DNA from: Pyropia yezoensis
Taxonomy: Eukaryota; Rhodophyta; Bangiophyceae; Bangiales; Bangiaceae
Assembly: GCA_009829735.1 (NCBI GenBank)
Contig: CM020620.1
Span: 3,650,299-3,714,298, forward strand
Direction of reading: 5' to 3'
Length of the DNA: 64,000 nt
Part shown: positions 54,830 to 64,000 of the stretch, in pieces
Layout: the number at the start of each line of letters is the position of its first letter
Numbering within the stretch: the stretch's first letter is position 1
Program-made: the position numbers and the translations under genes
The notes under the pieces: generated by a model
What the model was told of the DNA's origin: nothing
The model's database searches: none
The model's input: only the letters and a program-made list of their open reading frames with translations

Positions 54830-56326
54830 ATGGCGTCGCCACTACCGCCCGGTGCGGCCGCGAGGCGCCACGGCAGAGGCGGCGGCCGCCGCTCCACGGC
54901 CACCACCCTCGCCGCCGCCGCCACAGCCACGGCGGCGGTGGTGGTGGCCGCCCTGGCCGTCGCGCCCGGCCCGGCGGGCGGTCAGGTATTCCGGCGCGGG
55001 CAGCACGCGTGGTCGGCGCCGGTCTTTGTGCCCCCCCCCGAGCGCGCCCCCGGCCCTGGCGGCCGTCTCGTCTTGGGCGCGTCAGGGGCGGACGCCCCCC
55101 CCTCGACGGTGCGCGGGGCAGACGACGGGGCGGCCGCCCCGCCGCTGGCCGCCCCGTCTGAGGCGGCCGCGGCGGCTGCTGCGGCCGCTGCGGCCGCTGC
55201 GTCGGCCGGCGGCGGCGACGGCGGCGCGCCAGAGACGCCCGTTGCCTTCTTCCTGCAGGCCGCCGAGAGCAACGTGGCGCTCCTCCCGCGCCTGCTGGCG
55301 CGGCTCCACCACCCGGGCAACGCGTACGCCATCCACGTGGACGCCAAGGTGCCGGCGGCGGTGTGGGGGCCGATCGCGGCGGCCATCCGGGCCAACCCCG
55401 CCTACACCAACGTGCACCTGCTGCCGCGGGTGTCGGTCACGTACCTGGGCATCTCGCTCGTCCTCAACACCCTCTCCGCGGCGCGCCACTTCCTGCTCGA
55501 CTCCCCCGTCCGGTGGACGTACATGATCAACCTGAGCGCCTCGGACTACCCGCTCGTGTCGCCCGCCACCATCCGCGCCGCCCTGGGGCGTCCCGACCTG
55601 CAGGCGTCGCGGCTCAGCTTCCTCCACAGCTTCCTCCACGAGGCCCACTTGGCGCGCATCCGCCGGTACCGGCTGGCCAAGCTCACCTTTGACACCGCCC
55701 TAGCGGTGGCGCCGGGGGGCGCGGAGCCCCACCGGCTCGCCCAGTCGGGGCTTGACAACCCGCTCGACGCGCCGGGCACGATGCGCCTCCGCTACGCCGC
55801 CGCCGAGGCGTGGATGACCCTCCACCGGGACTTTGTCACCGAAGCCGTCACGGGGGACCTGTCGCGGCAGCTGCTGGCGCTGCTGGCGCCGTCGCTGGTG
55901 CCCGAGGAGCACTTTTTCGCCATGCTCGCCGCCAACCACCCGGCCCTCCGGGCGCGGACCGCCAAGGACGCGATGCGGGGGATTGTGTGGACCCACCAGG
56001 GGGTGCCGTCAGAGGGCGCCCGCCCCTACTATGTCGACTCGCGGGACCCAGACAGCGGGGAGTACCTGCTGGCCGACCGGGTGCTCGGCATGAGCGCCAT
56101 GTTTGTCCGCAAAATGCGGGACGTGGACAACCCCCTCATGGACCGCATTGACTCGGAGAGCGCGGGGGTGGCCGGCGCTGGCAGCGGCCGCGCCGTCAAT
56201 GCGTCGGCGGCGGCGGCCAAGGCGATGCGGCTGAACGAGCGCCTCACCTGCCATCTGCGGTGGCAGGCTGCCGGCCAGCCACAGGGGCCCGTGGCGTCAA
56301 GGCGGCCATGTGAGCATTTGCAGTGA
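54830..56326 (+). CDS. GT14 (Core-2/I-branching-like) glycosyltransferase, second copy
   Basis: 498 residues from ATG 54830. The N-terminal tail is short and basic (ARRHGRGGGRRS), then comes a hydrophobic anchor (about 23-46) and an Ala-rich stem (111-125). The catalytic domain is about 137-430: VAFFLQAAESN, LHHPGNAYAIHVDAK (159-173), YLGISLVLNTL, YMINLSASDYPLVSP (231-245), AEAWMTLHRDF, VPEEHFFAML and MFVRKMRD. Block order matches the gene at 45259-47295, so the two are paralogues on the same strand about 7.5 kb apart with the SANTA gene between. The predicted site of action is the Golgi lumen, adding branch sugars to glycans. The second copy has a shorter stem and lacks the Asp-Ala repeat. 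Acceptor unknown. Confidence 0.9.
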   Translation: MASPLPPGAAARRHGRGGGRRSTATTLAAAATATAAVVVAALAVAPGPAGGQVFRRGQHAWSAPVFVPPPERAPGPGGRLVLGASGADAPPSTVRGADDGAAAPPLAAPSEAAAAAAAAAAAAASAGGGDGGAPETPVAFFLQAAESNVALLPRLLARLHHPGNAYAIHVDAKVPAAVWGPIAAAIRANPAYTNVHLLPRVSVTYLGISLVLNTLSAARHFLLDSPVRWTYMINLSASDYPLVSPATIRAALGRPDLQASRLSFLHSFLHEAHLARIRRYRLAKLTFDTALAVAPGGAEPHRLAQSGLDNPLDAPGTMRLRYAAAEAWMTLHRDFVTEAVTGDLSRQLLALLAPSLVPEEHFFAMLAANHPALRARTAKDAMRGIVWTHQGVPSEGARPYYVDSRDPDSGEYLLADRVLGMSAMFVRKMRDVDNPLMDRIDSESAGVAGAGSGRAVNASAAAAKAMRLNERLTCHLRWQAAGQPQGPVASRRPCEHLQ

Positions 56327-57198
56327 GAGCCGTGGGGGGGGGGGGGGGGGGGGGGGGGTGGGGAGACGATGGGTTCACGTCGCCCACACAACAATGGTAT
56401 AAAATAAAAAGGTAGGCATGTATGTACATACAGAGCATCCTGGGCACCCGTACGAGACACGCCAGGGAACAGGGGGGGGGTTGGGGGGCGTTCACACAGG
56501 TACACTCTCGAGCAGTTGAGCCTTCTGTGCAAAGAGCCCACTTCTGCGTGTCCTCTGCGGGACTGTGGCATGCCCAGCGTGGTAGGTACCCCCCTCCAGG
56601 GGGGCGGCGCCCGCCCCAGCCGCCGCGAGAAGCATGAAAATCCCGCCGCCACTCTATTTACCGCCCCCAGACACTGACCGCCACTGCTGCCTGCTCGGCG
56701 GCGGCGCCACCGCCCCCTCCCCCCCCGCCCCCACAGCAACAACGCGGGACGCCAGAGAGGCCAGCCTTCCCCCCTTGCCGCAAACCGTGGGAGAGGAGGC
56801 CAAGAGCCCACATCAACCCCCCCTGAACCCCACCCCCCCCCCCGGCCCGCCCACACCGAGGAGGCCACGCTGCCGCACGCGCCCTGCAGGGCAGCTGCCC
56901 CGCTGCGCGTGGCGGCGGTCGGCAGACGCTGGTGGCCAGCGAGAGCCAACGCCAGAACAAAAAGAATAATAACGGGAAAAAAAAGACAGAGGGAAGGGCG
57001 GCGAAGGAGCAACATGCGCGCCACCAGGGCTTTCCCCGGGGTGTCTCACGCCCCACGCTCCCCCGCTCCCCCACTGCCTCACACCCCCCACCATCTTGAC
57101 CCTCTTCCACCCCCCCCACCACCTCCTCCCCCCCACCGCCGCCGCCCCGCCCCCCCCCCAGCCGCCGCGCTCCCCCCCCCCCCGCCAACACCGCCCGC
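56327..57198. other. Intergenic between convergent GT14 and CSL4
   Basis: A G-run at 56335-56358, a TATAAAATAAAAA stretch at 56398-56411, then C-runs. No gene seen. Confidence 0.5.
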
Positions 57199-57852
57199 TC
57201 ACCGTGACACCCGCGCGACCTTGCGCTTCTCCCGCCGCCCACACCGCGGGCACACCATCTCCCCCCACCCAACGGGCACCAGCTCCCCCCCGTCTCCCCC
57301 CCCACACGTTGCCGCCACCACCCCCCGGTCCTCGCCGAGGAGGGACACCAGCACCCCCCCCCGGTCGCCGACGCCCACCACCCCCGCCAGGAGGATGTCG
57401 CCGGGTACGCACACCTCCCCCATCTCCACCGCGTCCACGTCCGTGGACCGCACGTCCACCGACCGGAGGAGGCCGCGGTAGTCGCCCGCCGTCGGCACGC
57501 CGTCGGCGGCCAGCACCACCAGCGCGGCGGCCTTGCCCGTCAACCGCACCACCCGGCACGTCACCGCCGCGCCGGGGGCGGGGAGCCCCACGGGGGGGGC
57601 GGTGGCCGCGGGAGCGGGGGGGGGGGGGGCGCCGGCAGAGGCAGGCGGGGCGGCGGGGGGGGGGGGGGGGGGGGGGTGGACGCGCCGGACGCCCACCGTT
57701 GTGGGCGTGGCGGCCAGCGCGCCCGCGACGGCGGCGTAGACGGCGTCGCCACGGGTGTAGGCGCCGTCGGTGGGGGTGTACTTGGCAGAGGAGCCGAGGC
57801 GGTCGCCGGGGGTGACGTACGTGGCCGTGGGGCCACGGCTCTTGGACGGCAT
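57199..57852 (-). CDS. CSL4: Exosome core subunit CSL4 (EXOSC1-like)
   Basis: 217 residues; ATG at 57852-57850, chosen because YVTPGDRLG, the family's N-terminal motif, follows at residues 12-20. The N-terminal domain (about 10-50, including GAYTRGDAVYAAVAG) is followed by a Pro/Ala-rich linker (59-95) encoded by G/C-runs. An S1-like domain (about 96-185) follows: VTCRVVRLTGKAAALVV, YRGLLRSVDVRSTDVDAVEM, VPGDILLAGVVGVGD. The C-terminal block LVPVGWGEMVCPRCGRREKR (191-210) ends the protein. CSL4 caps the nine-subunit RNA exosome ring and helps thread RNA into it, in nucleus and cytoplasm. Length is close to that of known homologues (about 195-290). The frame is intact despite the homopolymers in the linker. 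Confidence 0.92.
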   Translation of the reverse strand: MPSKSRGPTATYVTPGDRLGSSAKYTPTDGAYTRGDAVYAAVAGALAATPTTVGVRRVHPPPPPPPAAPPASAGAPPPPAPAATAPPVGLPAPGAAVTCRVVRLTGKAAALVVLAADGVPTAGDYRGLLRSVDVRSTDVDAVEMGEVCVPGDILLAGVVGVGDRGGVLVSLLGEDRGVVAATCGGGDGGELVPVGWGEMVCPRCGRREKRKVARVSR

Positions 57853-58493
57853 CGCGCCGACGGGTTGGGGGGGGGGGCAGGGGGGAGGAGGAGAGCACGA
57901 GGGGCAGGCGGAGCAAACTAGGGGGGTAGGGACGGGGGGGGGGGAAAGGAAGAGAGGAAGAAAGAAGGGACGGGCGAGGGGAAAAGGGCGGGTCGGCAGA
58001 ATGGAGAGCAAGGGGCAGGAAGCAATGGAGAGCGGGGGGCGGGGAGAGCGGTACCTATGTCATTAGCGGGTGGCAGGGCGGAGGGGGAGAAGGCGGCGTG
58101 ACGTGCGCCGAGGTGGGACAACGACGGGGAACGATTTTTCGTACGCACGTTTTAGTCTTGGTGAAACAACACGCCGCGTGCACGAAAAACAACCGAAGAT
58201 TCGTGGGTAGGTCGCCAGGGTTTTGTCTTCTTGACCCGCCCCGCAGTGCCCGCCGGCGCTACTTGGCGCCGCGGCGAGCGATCGCCACTCCCCCCGCTCC
58301 CCCCCCCGCCCGCGCACCTTGGCGCATTCCCCGTTAAGACGCCCTACGGCGCCATCCGTCCATCCTCTCTCTGTGCTGTCCTACCTCAGCCCCCGTTCCC
58401 ACTCCCCCCCCCCCCCCCCCCTCCCTCTCATCCACACTCCCGTTTCTTCCCCTCCCCCCCCCCCCTGACTCCCCCTTTCCCTTGCGCGGCACC
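57853..58493. other. Intergenic between divergent CSL4 and NUP155
   Basis: A 640-bp bidirectional spacer that should carry both promoters. It contains C- and G-runs and a less GC-rich core at about 58125-58210. No TATA box is evident. Confidence 0.5.
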
Positions 58494-61400
58494 ATGTCCC
58501 TCGCCGCCGCGGCGGCGGCGGCGGCGGACCACCCCCCCCCCCCCCACCCCCCACCCCCCCCCCGCCCCCCGCCTACGCCGTCGCGCCGCCGCCGCTGGGA
58601 CGCCCCCCGCCGGGCGCCGCCGCCGCCGCGTGCGCGGTGCTGGCACCCACCCGGGCGGCGCCGCTGCCGCCGGCAGTGGCCACCGCCGCCGCCGCCGCCG
58701 CCGCCGCTGGGGGCGGCGGCAGCGGCGGCGACGGCGGTGCGGCGGCACCGTCGGCACCGCTGGTGGTCCTGCTCCCCGAGCTGGGGCGGGTGGTGGCGGC
58801 GGTGGAGGGGCGGCTGTGGATGTGGGCCCTGCCGCGGGGGGGGGGGGGGGGGGGGTGGGGGCCGCTACCGCTGCTGTTCCCGCCGCGGCCGCTGCGGATG
58901 AGGACCTCCTCCGGTATGATGGGCTGCTAGAGGGAGGTGGGGCGGGGGGGGGGGGCGGTGGCGGTGGCGGCGGTGGCGGTGATGGCGGCGACGGCGCCGC
59001 GCCGCGCATTACGGCGTTGGCAGACGCGGCGCCGCCGGCGGGGGTGTACGTGCCGTCGGTGGTTCGGCTGCTGCTGGTGGCCACCCCCGCCGCCATTCAT
59101 ATTCTAGCCGCCGTCGCGGCCAACGGGGGTGGCGTCGGCGACGGCGGCGGTGCGGGTGGGCGCCTGGACGTCGTCGCCACGGGGCTGGTGCACCGGCTGC
59201 CGCCCGGCGGTGAGGTGGCCGCCCTGGCCGCCCTCCCCGGCGGCCGTGCTGCCGCCGCGTGCGCCGACGGGCGGGTGCGGGTGGTGACCACCTCGCCATC
59301 CCCGTCAGCGGCGGCGGCGGCGGCGGCGCCCGGCGGCGGCGTGCTCCCGGCCGCCGCGGGGCGGCTGGCGCGCGCCGCGTGGGCGGCGCTCGGCCGTGGC
59401 GGCGGTCCCGCTGCCGCCCCGCCGCCGCCGCCACCCGTGTCGGTGCTGCCGCCGCCACGCCTGGTGGAGCCGCCGCTACCGGGGGTTGGCGCGCTGCTCT
59501 CATCGCTGCTGCCACGGGGGATTGGGGGGGGGGGGGCTGCCGGCGGCCGCGGCGGCGCGGCCGCGTCGGCGGCGGTGACCGCTCTGCTGCCCGTGGCGGG
59601 GGGTGTGGCGGCCGTGGCGGGTGGCCGTTGGGTGCTCTGGTACGATCTCTCCGCCACGCCGCCGCGGGAGCCGGTGGTGGTGGACGCCGCCGCCGCCATC
59701 CGCCGCTGCCGCGGTGGCGGCGGCGGCGGGTCCACCGCGGGCGCCGCCGCCGTCGCCCCGCGCCCCGCCGGCCCGCCTGTCCTTGTGGCGCTCCTCCCCG
59801 GGCCCATCACGGGGGTGGCCGCCCCGCTGGCGCGCGTCGACGTGGTGACCACCGCTGGGGAGCGCCTGTGCCTGGGCCTCCCCACCCTGGCGGCAGTCCG
59901 GTACGCGCCGCCGCCGCCGGGCGTGCCCGCCGACGGCGTCCGCGACGGTGTGTCGATAGGGTCGGTCGGGGGGGTGCTGCTGGCTGCCCGCGCCGGGGGG
60001 GGGGCGCCAGCAGACCCGTCCACCGCGGGCGGCGGGGGGGTTGCCCTGCTCGACAGCCCGACCGCCGGTGGCGGCGGCCGCGTGACCGTCGTGGCGGTCT
60101 TGCCCGGCGGTGGCGTGTGGGCCGCCGCCCCCGCGGTGGCGGGCGGCGGCAGCTGCGGCGACGGCGGCGGCGGTGGGCGCCCGCCTGAGTTGCCGCCGGG
60201 GGCGCCTGGGTGGCTCTCCCGGTCGGTGGCGCTGCTGTCGCCCCCGCCCGCTGACGCGGCTGACGAGGCCGAGGCGGGGGTGTGGATCGCGGCGCCGTCG
60301 GGCGTCGGTCGCTACGCGTGGGCCACCCTCCCCCGCCGGATGCGCGTGGCCGCCGCCCGCGGCGTCGGTCCCGCCGGGGACGCGGCGGTCGCCGCCCTGT
60401 ACGACGGCGTCGGTGCCGCTGCCGCGTCGGCGGCGGCGGCGTCGGTGCTGGCGGCCCCCGGGGGTGGCGGGGCGCGCGCCGCGGCCGCGGCGGCGGCGGT
60501 GCTGGCCCGCCGTGGCGGCACGCCCACCGCGGTTGTGGCGTCCCTGGCGGCGCCGCTCGGGGGGGTGACCTGGTCGGCCGCCCACACTGGCCTCGCCGCC
60601 GAGGTGGGCGCCGCGCTGGCACCGCTGTGGGGGGAGACCCTGCCGTGGGGCGCGGCGCTGGGGGGCGTGGGGGGGGACCCAACCGCCGCGCTGCTCCGCG
60701 CGCGCAGCCGGCTGCTCGCCGCCGCCGCTGCCGCCCGCGCCCTCGACGCGCTGCGCACGCCGCCTGGCAGGGCCGCCAGCCGGGGGGGCGTGGGCCGCCG
60801 CTCCATCCAGGCGCGCCTGTTTGGCCCCGACGGCCTCCACGCGCGGACGCGCGCGGCTGCGGCGGCGGGCGCCGAGGCCGCCTCCCTCCGCCGCCTTGCT
60901 GCCCTTGCTTCACGGGCAGCTGCGGTGCTGGGCCTCGCCGTGCTGTCCGCCGCCGCCGCCGAGGCGGGGGTTGCGGTGGCGCCGGCGGCGAGGGGAGGAA
61001 CCCCGCCCGCTCCGCGGCTGCCGCTCGCCGCATGGGTGACCACCCCCGGCGGGGCGGCCGCGGCCGCCGCCGCCGCGTCGGGCCTCTTGTCGGCATTGCC
61101 GGCTGCAGAGGCGCCGGCGGTGCGGGCGGCGATCGCGACGTTCGCGCCGCGGCTGCTCGACGCGGTGGCCGACGCGGCGGCTCGGGGGCTGGCCGCCCTC
61201 GCCGCCGCGCCCGACCGGCCGGCGGTGGCTGCCGCGGCAGCCGCTCTGGAGGGCGCCATCGCGGGGGTGGCCGACCTGGACGCCGCCGTCGCCGCGGTCG
61301 CCGCCCGGGGGGGGGCCGCCCCGGCTGTTCGCCTGGCGCTGGCGGCCGCCGCGGCCGCCGCCTCGGCGCCGCCGGGTGTGGCTGCTGGTAGGGGCGGCGG

Positions 61401-63158
61401 CGATGGCGAAGAGGACGACGAAGAGAGCGGCGGCCGCGACGGCGGCGCGCTCGCCGCCCGTGCGGCGGCGGCCTATGGCCTGGCCGTCGACGTGGCGGTG
61501 ACGGCCATGGCCAGCGCCCCGGGCGACGACGCGGCCGCCGCCGCGGACGCGGCCGCCGTCGTGTCGGCCGTGTGGGGGGCGGCCGCGTCGCTGCCGCCGC
61601 CGCGGGCGGGCGCGGTCGCGCCCTCACGGGCGGCCGGCGGCAGCAGCAGCAGCGCGTTTGCGCCCGCCGCCCGTGGTGGCGGCGGTGGCGACAGCGCTGC
61701 TGCCGCGGCGGCGGTGGTGGCCAGCCGCCGCTCGCAGCTGGCGGGCGCTCTCGTGGCCGCGGCGGCGTCGTCGGCGACCGCGGCTGCGGCGGTGGTGGCG
61801 CTGCCCCGCGACGGCGGCGCCGCCGGTGGCGGGGTGGTGGACGCGGCGCTGATAGCGGCGGGCGAGCCGGGACTGGGCCTCTTGTGGCGCCGCTGCGCGT
61901 CTGTGGGCGCTTATGCCGATGCGGCGCGGGCGCTGCTGGCGCTCGCCGTTGGTGCCGAAGGCGGCCCGCCGGCGGGCAGCGGCGGCGGACCAGGTGACCG
62001 GCGGGAGGGGGGGGGCGCCGCGTCGCCGTCGGCGGCGGGGCCGCCGCCGCCAGCGGGCCCGACGCTAGACCTCCCCGCCCGCCGCGACGCATTGCGGCGG
62101 GCCACCACCTACGCGGCCGCCGCGCGCGTCGAGGCGCCGTCGGCCCCCGCCGACGCGCTCCTCGCGGGCATTGAGGCGGTTGCAGACGTGGCGGCGCTCC
62201 AGGCGCTGGCGCTGGACGAACTCGCCGACCCGCCGCGGCCGCCGCTGCGGCCACCGCCGCCCACAGGCGACGACCGGGCTCCGCCTGAGGCCGCCCCCCC
62301 CCCCCCCCCCGATGCGGCCGCCCTGGTGGCCCGCCTCCACGGTGGCATCCTCTCCCTCGACACCCTCTACCACGCCGTCGTCGTGCCCGGTCGCCTCCAC
62401 GCCACCGCCATTGCGGTGGTGGCCGCCGCAGACGGCGGCACGGCCGGCGCGGCGGCGGCGGCGGCGGCGCGCCACTGGACCGCCCTCCTGCCCGTCTCTC
62501 CCCCGCTGTCGACAGCCGCATGGGGCGCCGCCCTGCGCTGGGTCACCCGCCTCGGCACGCGCCTCCACCCGTCGCCGACGGCGTTTCCGCTGGCCGCGAT
62601 TGTCGCTGCCGCCGAGGCGGCGCGGGCGGCGGTGACGCCCCGCCCGGCGGCGACGGCGGTGCCCGCCGCGCTCGCGGCGGTCCCGGTCGCAGGGGGTGAC
62701 GTTGCCGCCGCCTATGCCGCCGCTGCTGCGGTGGTTGGCGGGGGAGGGGGGGGGGGGGCGACGCGGCGGCCGCGGCCGCCACGGGCGTCGACGGCGACGA
62801 CGCCCCCCCTGCCACCACCACCCCCTCTGCAGGTGGGGGTGCCCCCCCGCCGCCGTCGCCGTCGCCGCCGTCGGCAGTGGCGGTGGCGGTGGCGCTCGCC
62901 GAGGCGGTGGCGGTGGCGGTGGGCGCCGCGGGCGTTGCCGCCGCCGACAGCGGCGGGCCGGGGGCGGCGGCGGTGGCGGCGGCCGCCGCCGCCCTACGGC
63001 GGACGGGCGGAGGGGGGACCCCCGCGGCGGCGGCGCTGGCGGCCGCAACTCGGGGGGGAGGAGAGCCCGACCACCCCCGGCCGGGGGGGGCGGAAGGGGG
63101 GAGGCACCGCCTTGCGGCGACCGCCGGGGGGGGGGGAGGCGTGGATCCGTGGGAGTAG
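58494..63158 (+). CDS. NUP155: Nucleoporin Nup155/Nup170-like, frame changes at homopolymers
   Basis: A likely start at ATG 58494 (MSLAAAAA) and a natural stop at 63156-63158 give about 1550 codons; homologues have about 1300-1500. N-terminal propeller motifs: LVVLLPELGRVVAAVEGRLW then MWALP, then RYDGLLE and VPSVVRLLLVATPAAIHILA, the order seen in Nup155. The C-terminal helical half has CASVGAYADAARALLALA, LPARRDALRRATTYAAAARV, LHGGILSLDTLYHAVVVPGR and PTAFPLAAIVAAAEAAR, again matching Nup155 blocks in order. It is an inner-ring scaffold of the nuclear pore. The main frame (about 58890-62745) is intact. The PELGRV segment lies in another frame, left of the G20 run 58836-58855. The start lies in a third frame, left of the C-runs at 58532-58570. 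The natural C-terminus follows the G13 run at 62746-62758. Confidence 0.82.
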
Positions 63159-63477
63159 GAGAGGGAGGGAGGTGGTGGGGGGGGGGGTTGGATACCCAGG
63201 GTGGGGTGGCGCCGCGGTGCCCACCTCCTTTCCCACCACTCCTGTCGCTGACGGCGCGGCCGTCGCCGCCCGCAGCGCGACGAGCGGGGCGTCGGCAAGA
63301 CAACGAATCTTCTGGCGCAGCACCCTGAGAGGCTCGGGGCACGATGATAAACAAGAGGTATAAAAAAAAAGTGACGCCGGCGGCGCGGCGAGCACGCCTC
63401 GCTACGGGCACCAAACCGGACAAAAACCACATGCCGCCCGCTCTCCTCAGTCTCCCTATGCCTCCCCCCGCCCCCCT
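63159..63477. other. Intergenic between convergent NUP155 and the edge gene
   Basis: Contains a TATAAAAAAAA stretch at 63359-63370, possibly in a 3' UTR. No gene seen. Confidence 0.5.
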
Positions 63478-63999
63478 TCAATCCAAATGAAACGCCTTGG
63501 TCCGCACAAGGTACGACGGCAGCGGGTTGTGCATGTGCTTGTACCGGCGGTCCACCCAAAAGCGGCTGGTGCTGCTCAGCGGCCTCGCCGACGGGAGAGC
63601 CACAAACATCGCCACCCCCCCCGCGGCGAGGCCCAGCCCCCCCGGGACGGCAAGAAACCACGCGCCGTGCCGGGCAACAGTGGCGATCAGCCCAAACGCC
63701 GCCGCCACAACGCCCGCCGCGACGAGCGACGCAGACAGCACCATCACCGCTAGCATCTCATGGCCATTGCGCGCCGAGCGGCTGCCAAATTCCGCCTCCC
63801 AGACGGTGCGGAAGCCGCCGCGGGGGCCCACCGGCTCCCCGCGGTAGCGCGTGCCGGGGATGTCGTACGCTGGGGACAGACCGTAGGCTTCCTCCCATAG
63901 GGACCGCGTCTCGGCAATGGGGAGGCCCCGAAAGTTGAGCTTGAGCGCCAGCGCCGTCTCCTCCCCGTCCGAATAGAGGTCGCCGTCCGCCTCGAGGAC
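63478..63999 (-). CDS. C-terminal part of an unidentified two-pass membrane protein, 5' end outside window
   Basis: The frame is open from the right edge (first full codon at 63999) to the stop at 63478, 173 residues. The visible part starts with a polar segment (DLYSDGEETALALKLNFRGL), then a Gly/Pro-rich stretch (YDIPGTRYRGEPVGPRGG). Two hydrophobic segments follow (about MLAVMVLSASLVAAGVVAAA and AWFLAVPGGLGLAAGGVAMF), separated by a short loop, then a basic tail ending KAFHLD. This is a hairpin of two transmembrane helices near the C-terminus. The family is not recognised. Confidence 0.7.
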   Translation of the reverse strand, partial: VLEADGDLYSDGEETALALKLNFRGLPIAETRSLWEEAYGLSPAYDIPGTRYRGEPVGPRGGFRTVWEAEFGSRSARNGHEMLAVMVLSASLVAAGVVAAAFGLIATVARHGAWFLAVPGGLGLAAGGVAMFVALPSARPLSSTSRFWVDRRYKHMHNPLPSYLVRTKAFHLD

Positions 64000-64000
64000 C

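Noticed and set aside
59807-62521. 904-codon minus-strand open frame
   Set aside because: Antisense shadow of the nucleoporin gene, Arg/Pro-rich with no domain.

Overview
The window looks like nuclear DNA of a very GC-rich red alga of the Porphyra/Pyropia (Bangiales) type. I infer this from mostly intronless genes, coding sequence packed with Gly/Ala/Pro homopolymers, long G/C runs, canonical eukaryotic housekeeping genes and chromodomain Ty3/gypsy elements. No bacterial features, CRISPR arrays or rRNA/tRNA genes are seen. The species assignment is an inference, not a match.

Positions 1 to about 27600 are mobile DNA. Three related Ty3/gypsy (chromovirus-type) LTR retrotransposons lie on the minus strand. 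Element A (1-7699, left end outside the window) is inserted into the pol gene of element B (7700 to about 12453). Element C (16826-26475) is complete: two 571-bp LTRs differing at one base, a 5-bp ACACC target duplication, a primer binding site, gag, pol with chromodomain, and a long extra ORF on the opposite strand. Between B and C is a PIF/Harbinger DNA transposon with a DDE transposase and a convergent two-exon SANT/Myb-like gene.

The most interesting biology is shared by the retroelements. All three end gag with the same slippery heptamer type (GGGAAAC or GGGAAAA) two codons before the stop, with pol in the -1 frame; in A a pseudoknot and in C a hairpin can be drawn 5-6 nt downstream. A and C also carry a convergent, opposite-strand accessory ORF between pol and the 3' LTR. 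In C this ORF's first ATG lies in the last bases of the LTR, and the LTR carries a TATAAAA box pointing the same way.

Positions 27600-63999 are host DNA. Recognised genes are a bZIP-type protein (about 31102-34529), the CFIm25 cleavage/polyadenylation factor (36830-38236), two GT14 glycosyltransferase paralogues (45259-47295 and 54830-56326), a SANTA-domain KNL2/Mis18BP1-like protein (minus, 47953-50695), exosome subunit CSL4 (minus, 57199-57852), a Nup155/Nup170 nucleoporin (about 58494-63158) and the end of a two-pass membrane protein (minus, 63478 to beyond the edge). Intergenic DNA is rich in simple repeats (a 50-C run, GCC arrays, a 29-bp palindromic tandem repeat, a MITE). Several host genes change reading frame exactly at long G or C runs. 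This suggests homopolymer length errors in the assembly, or genuine slippage.
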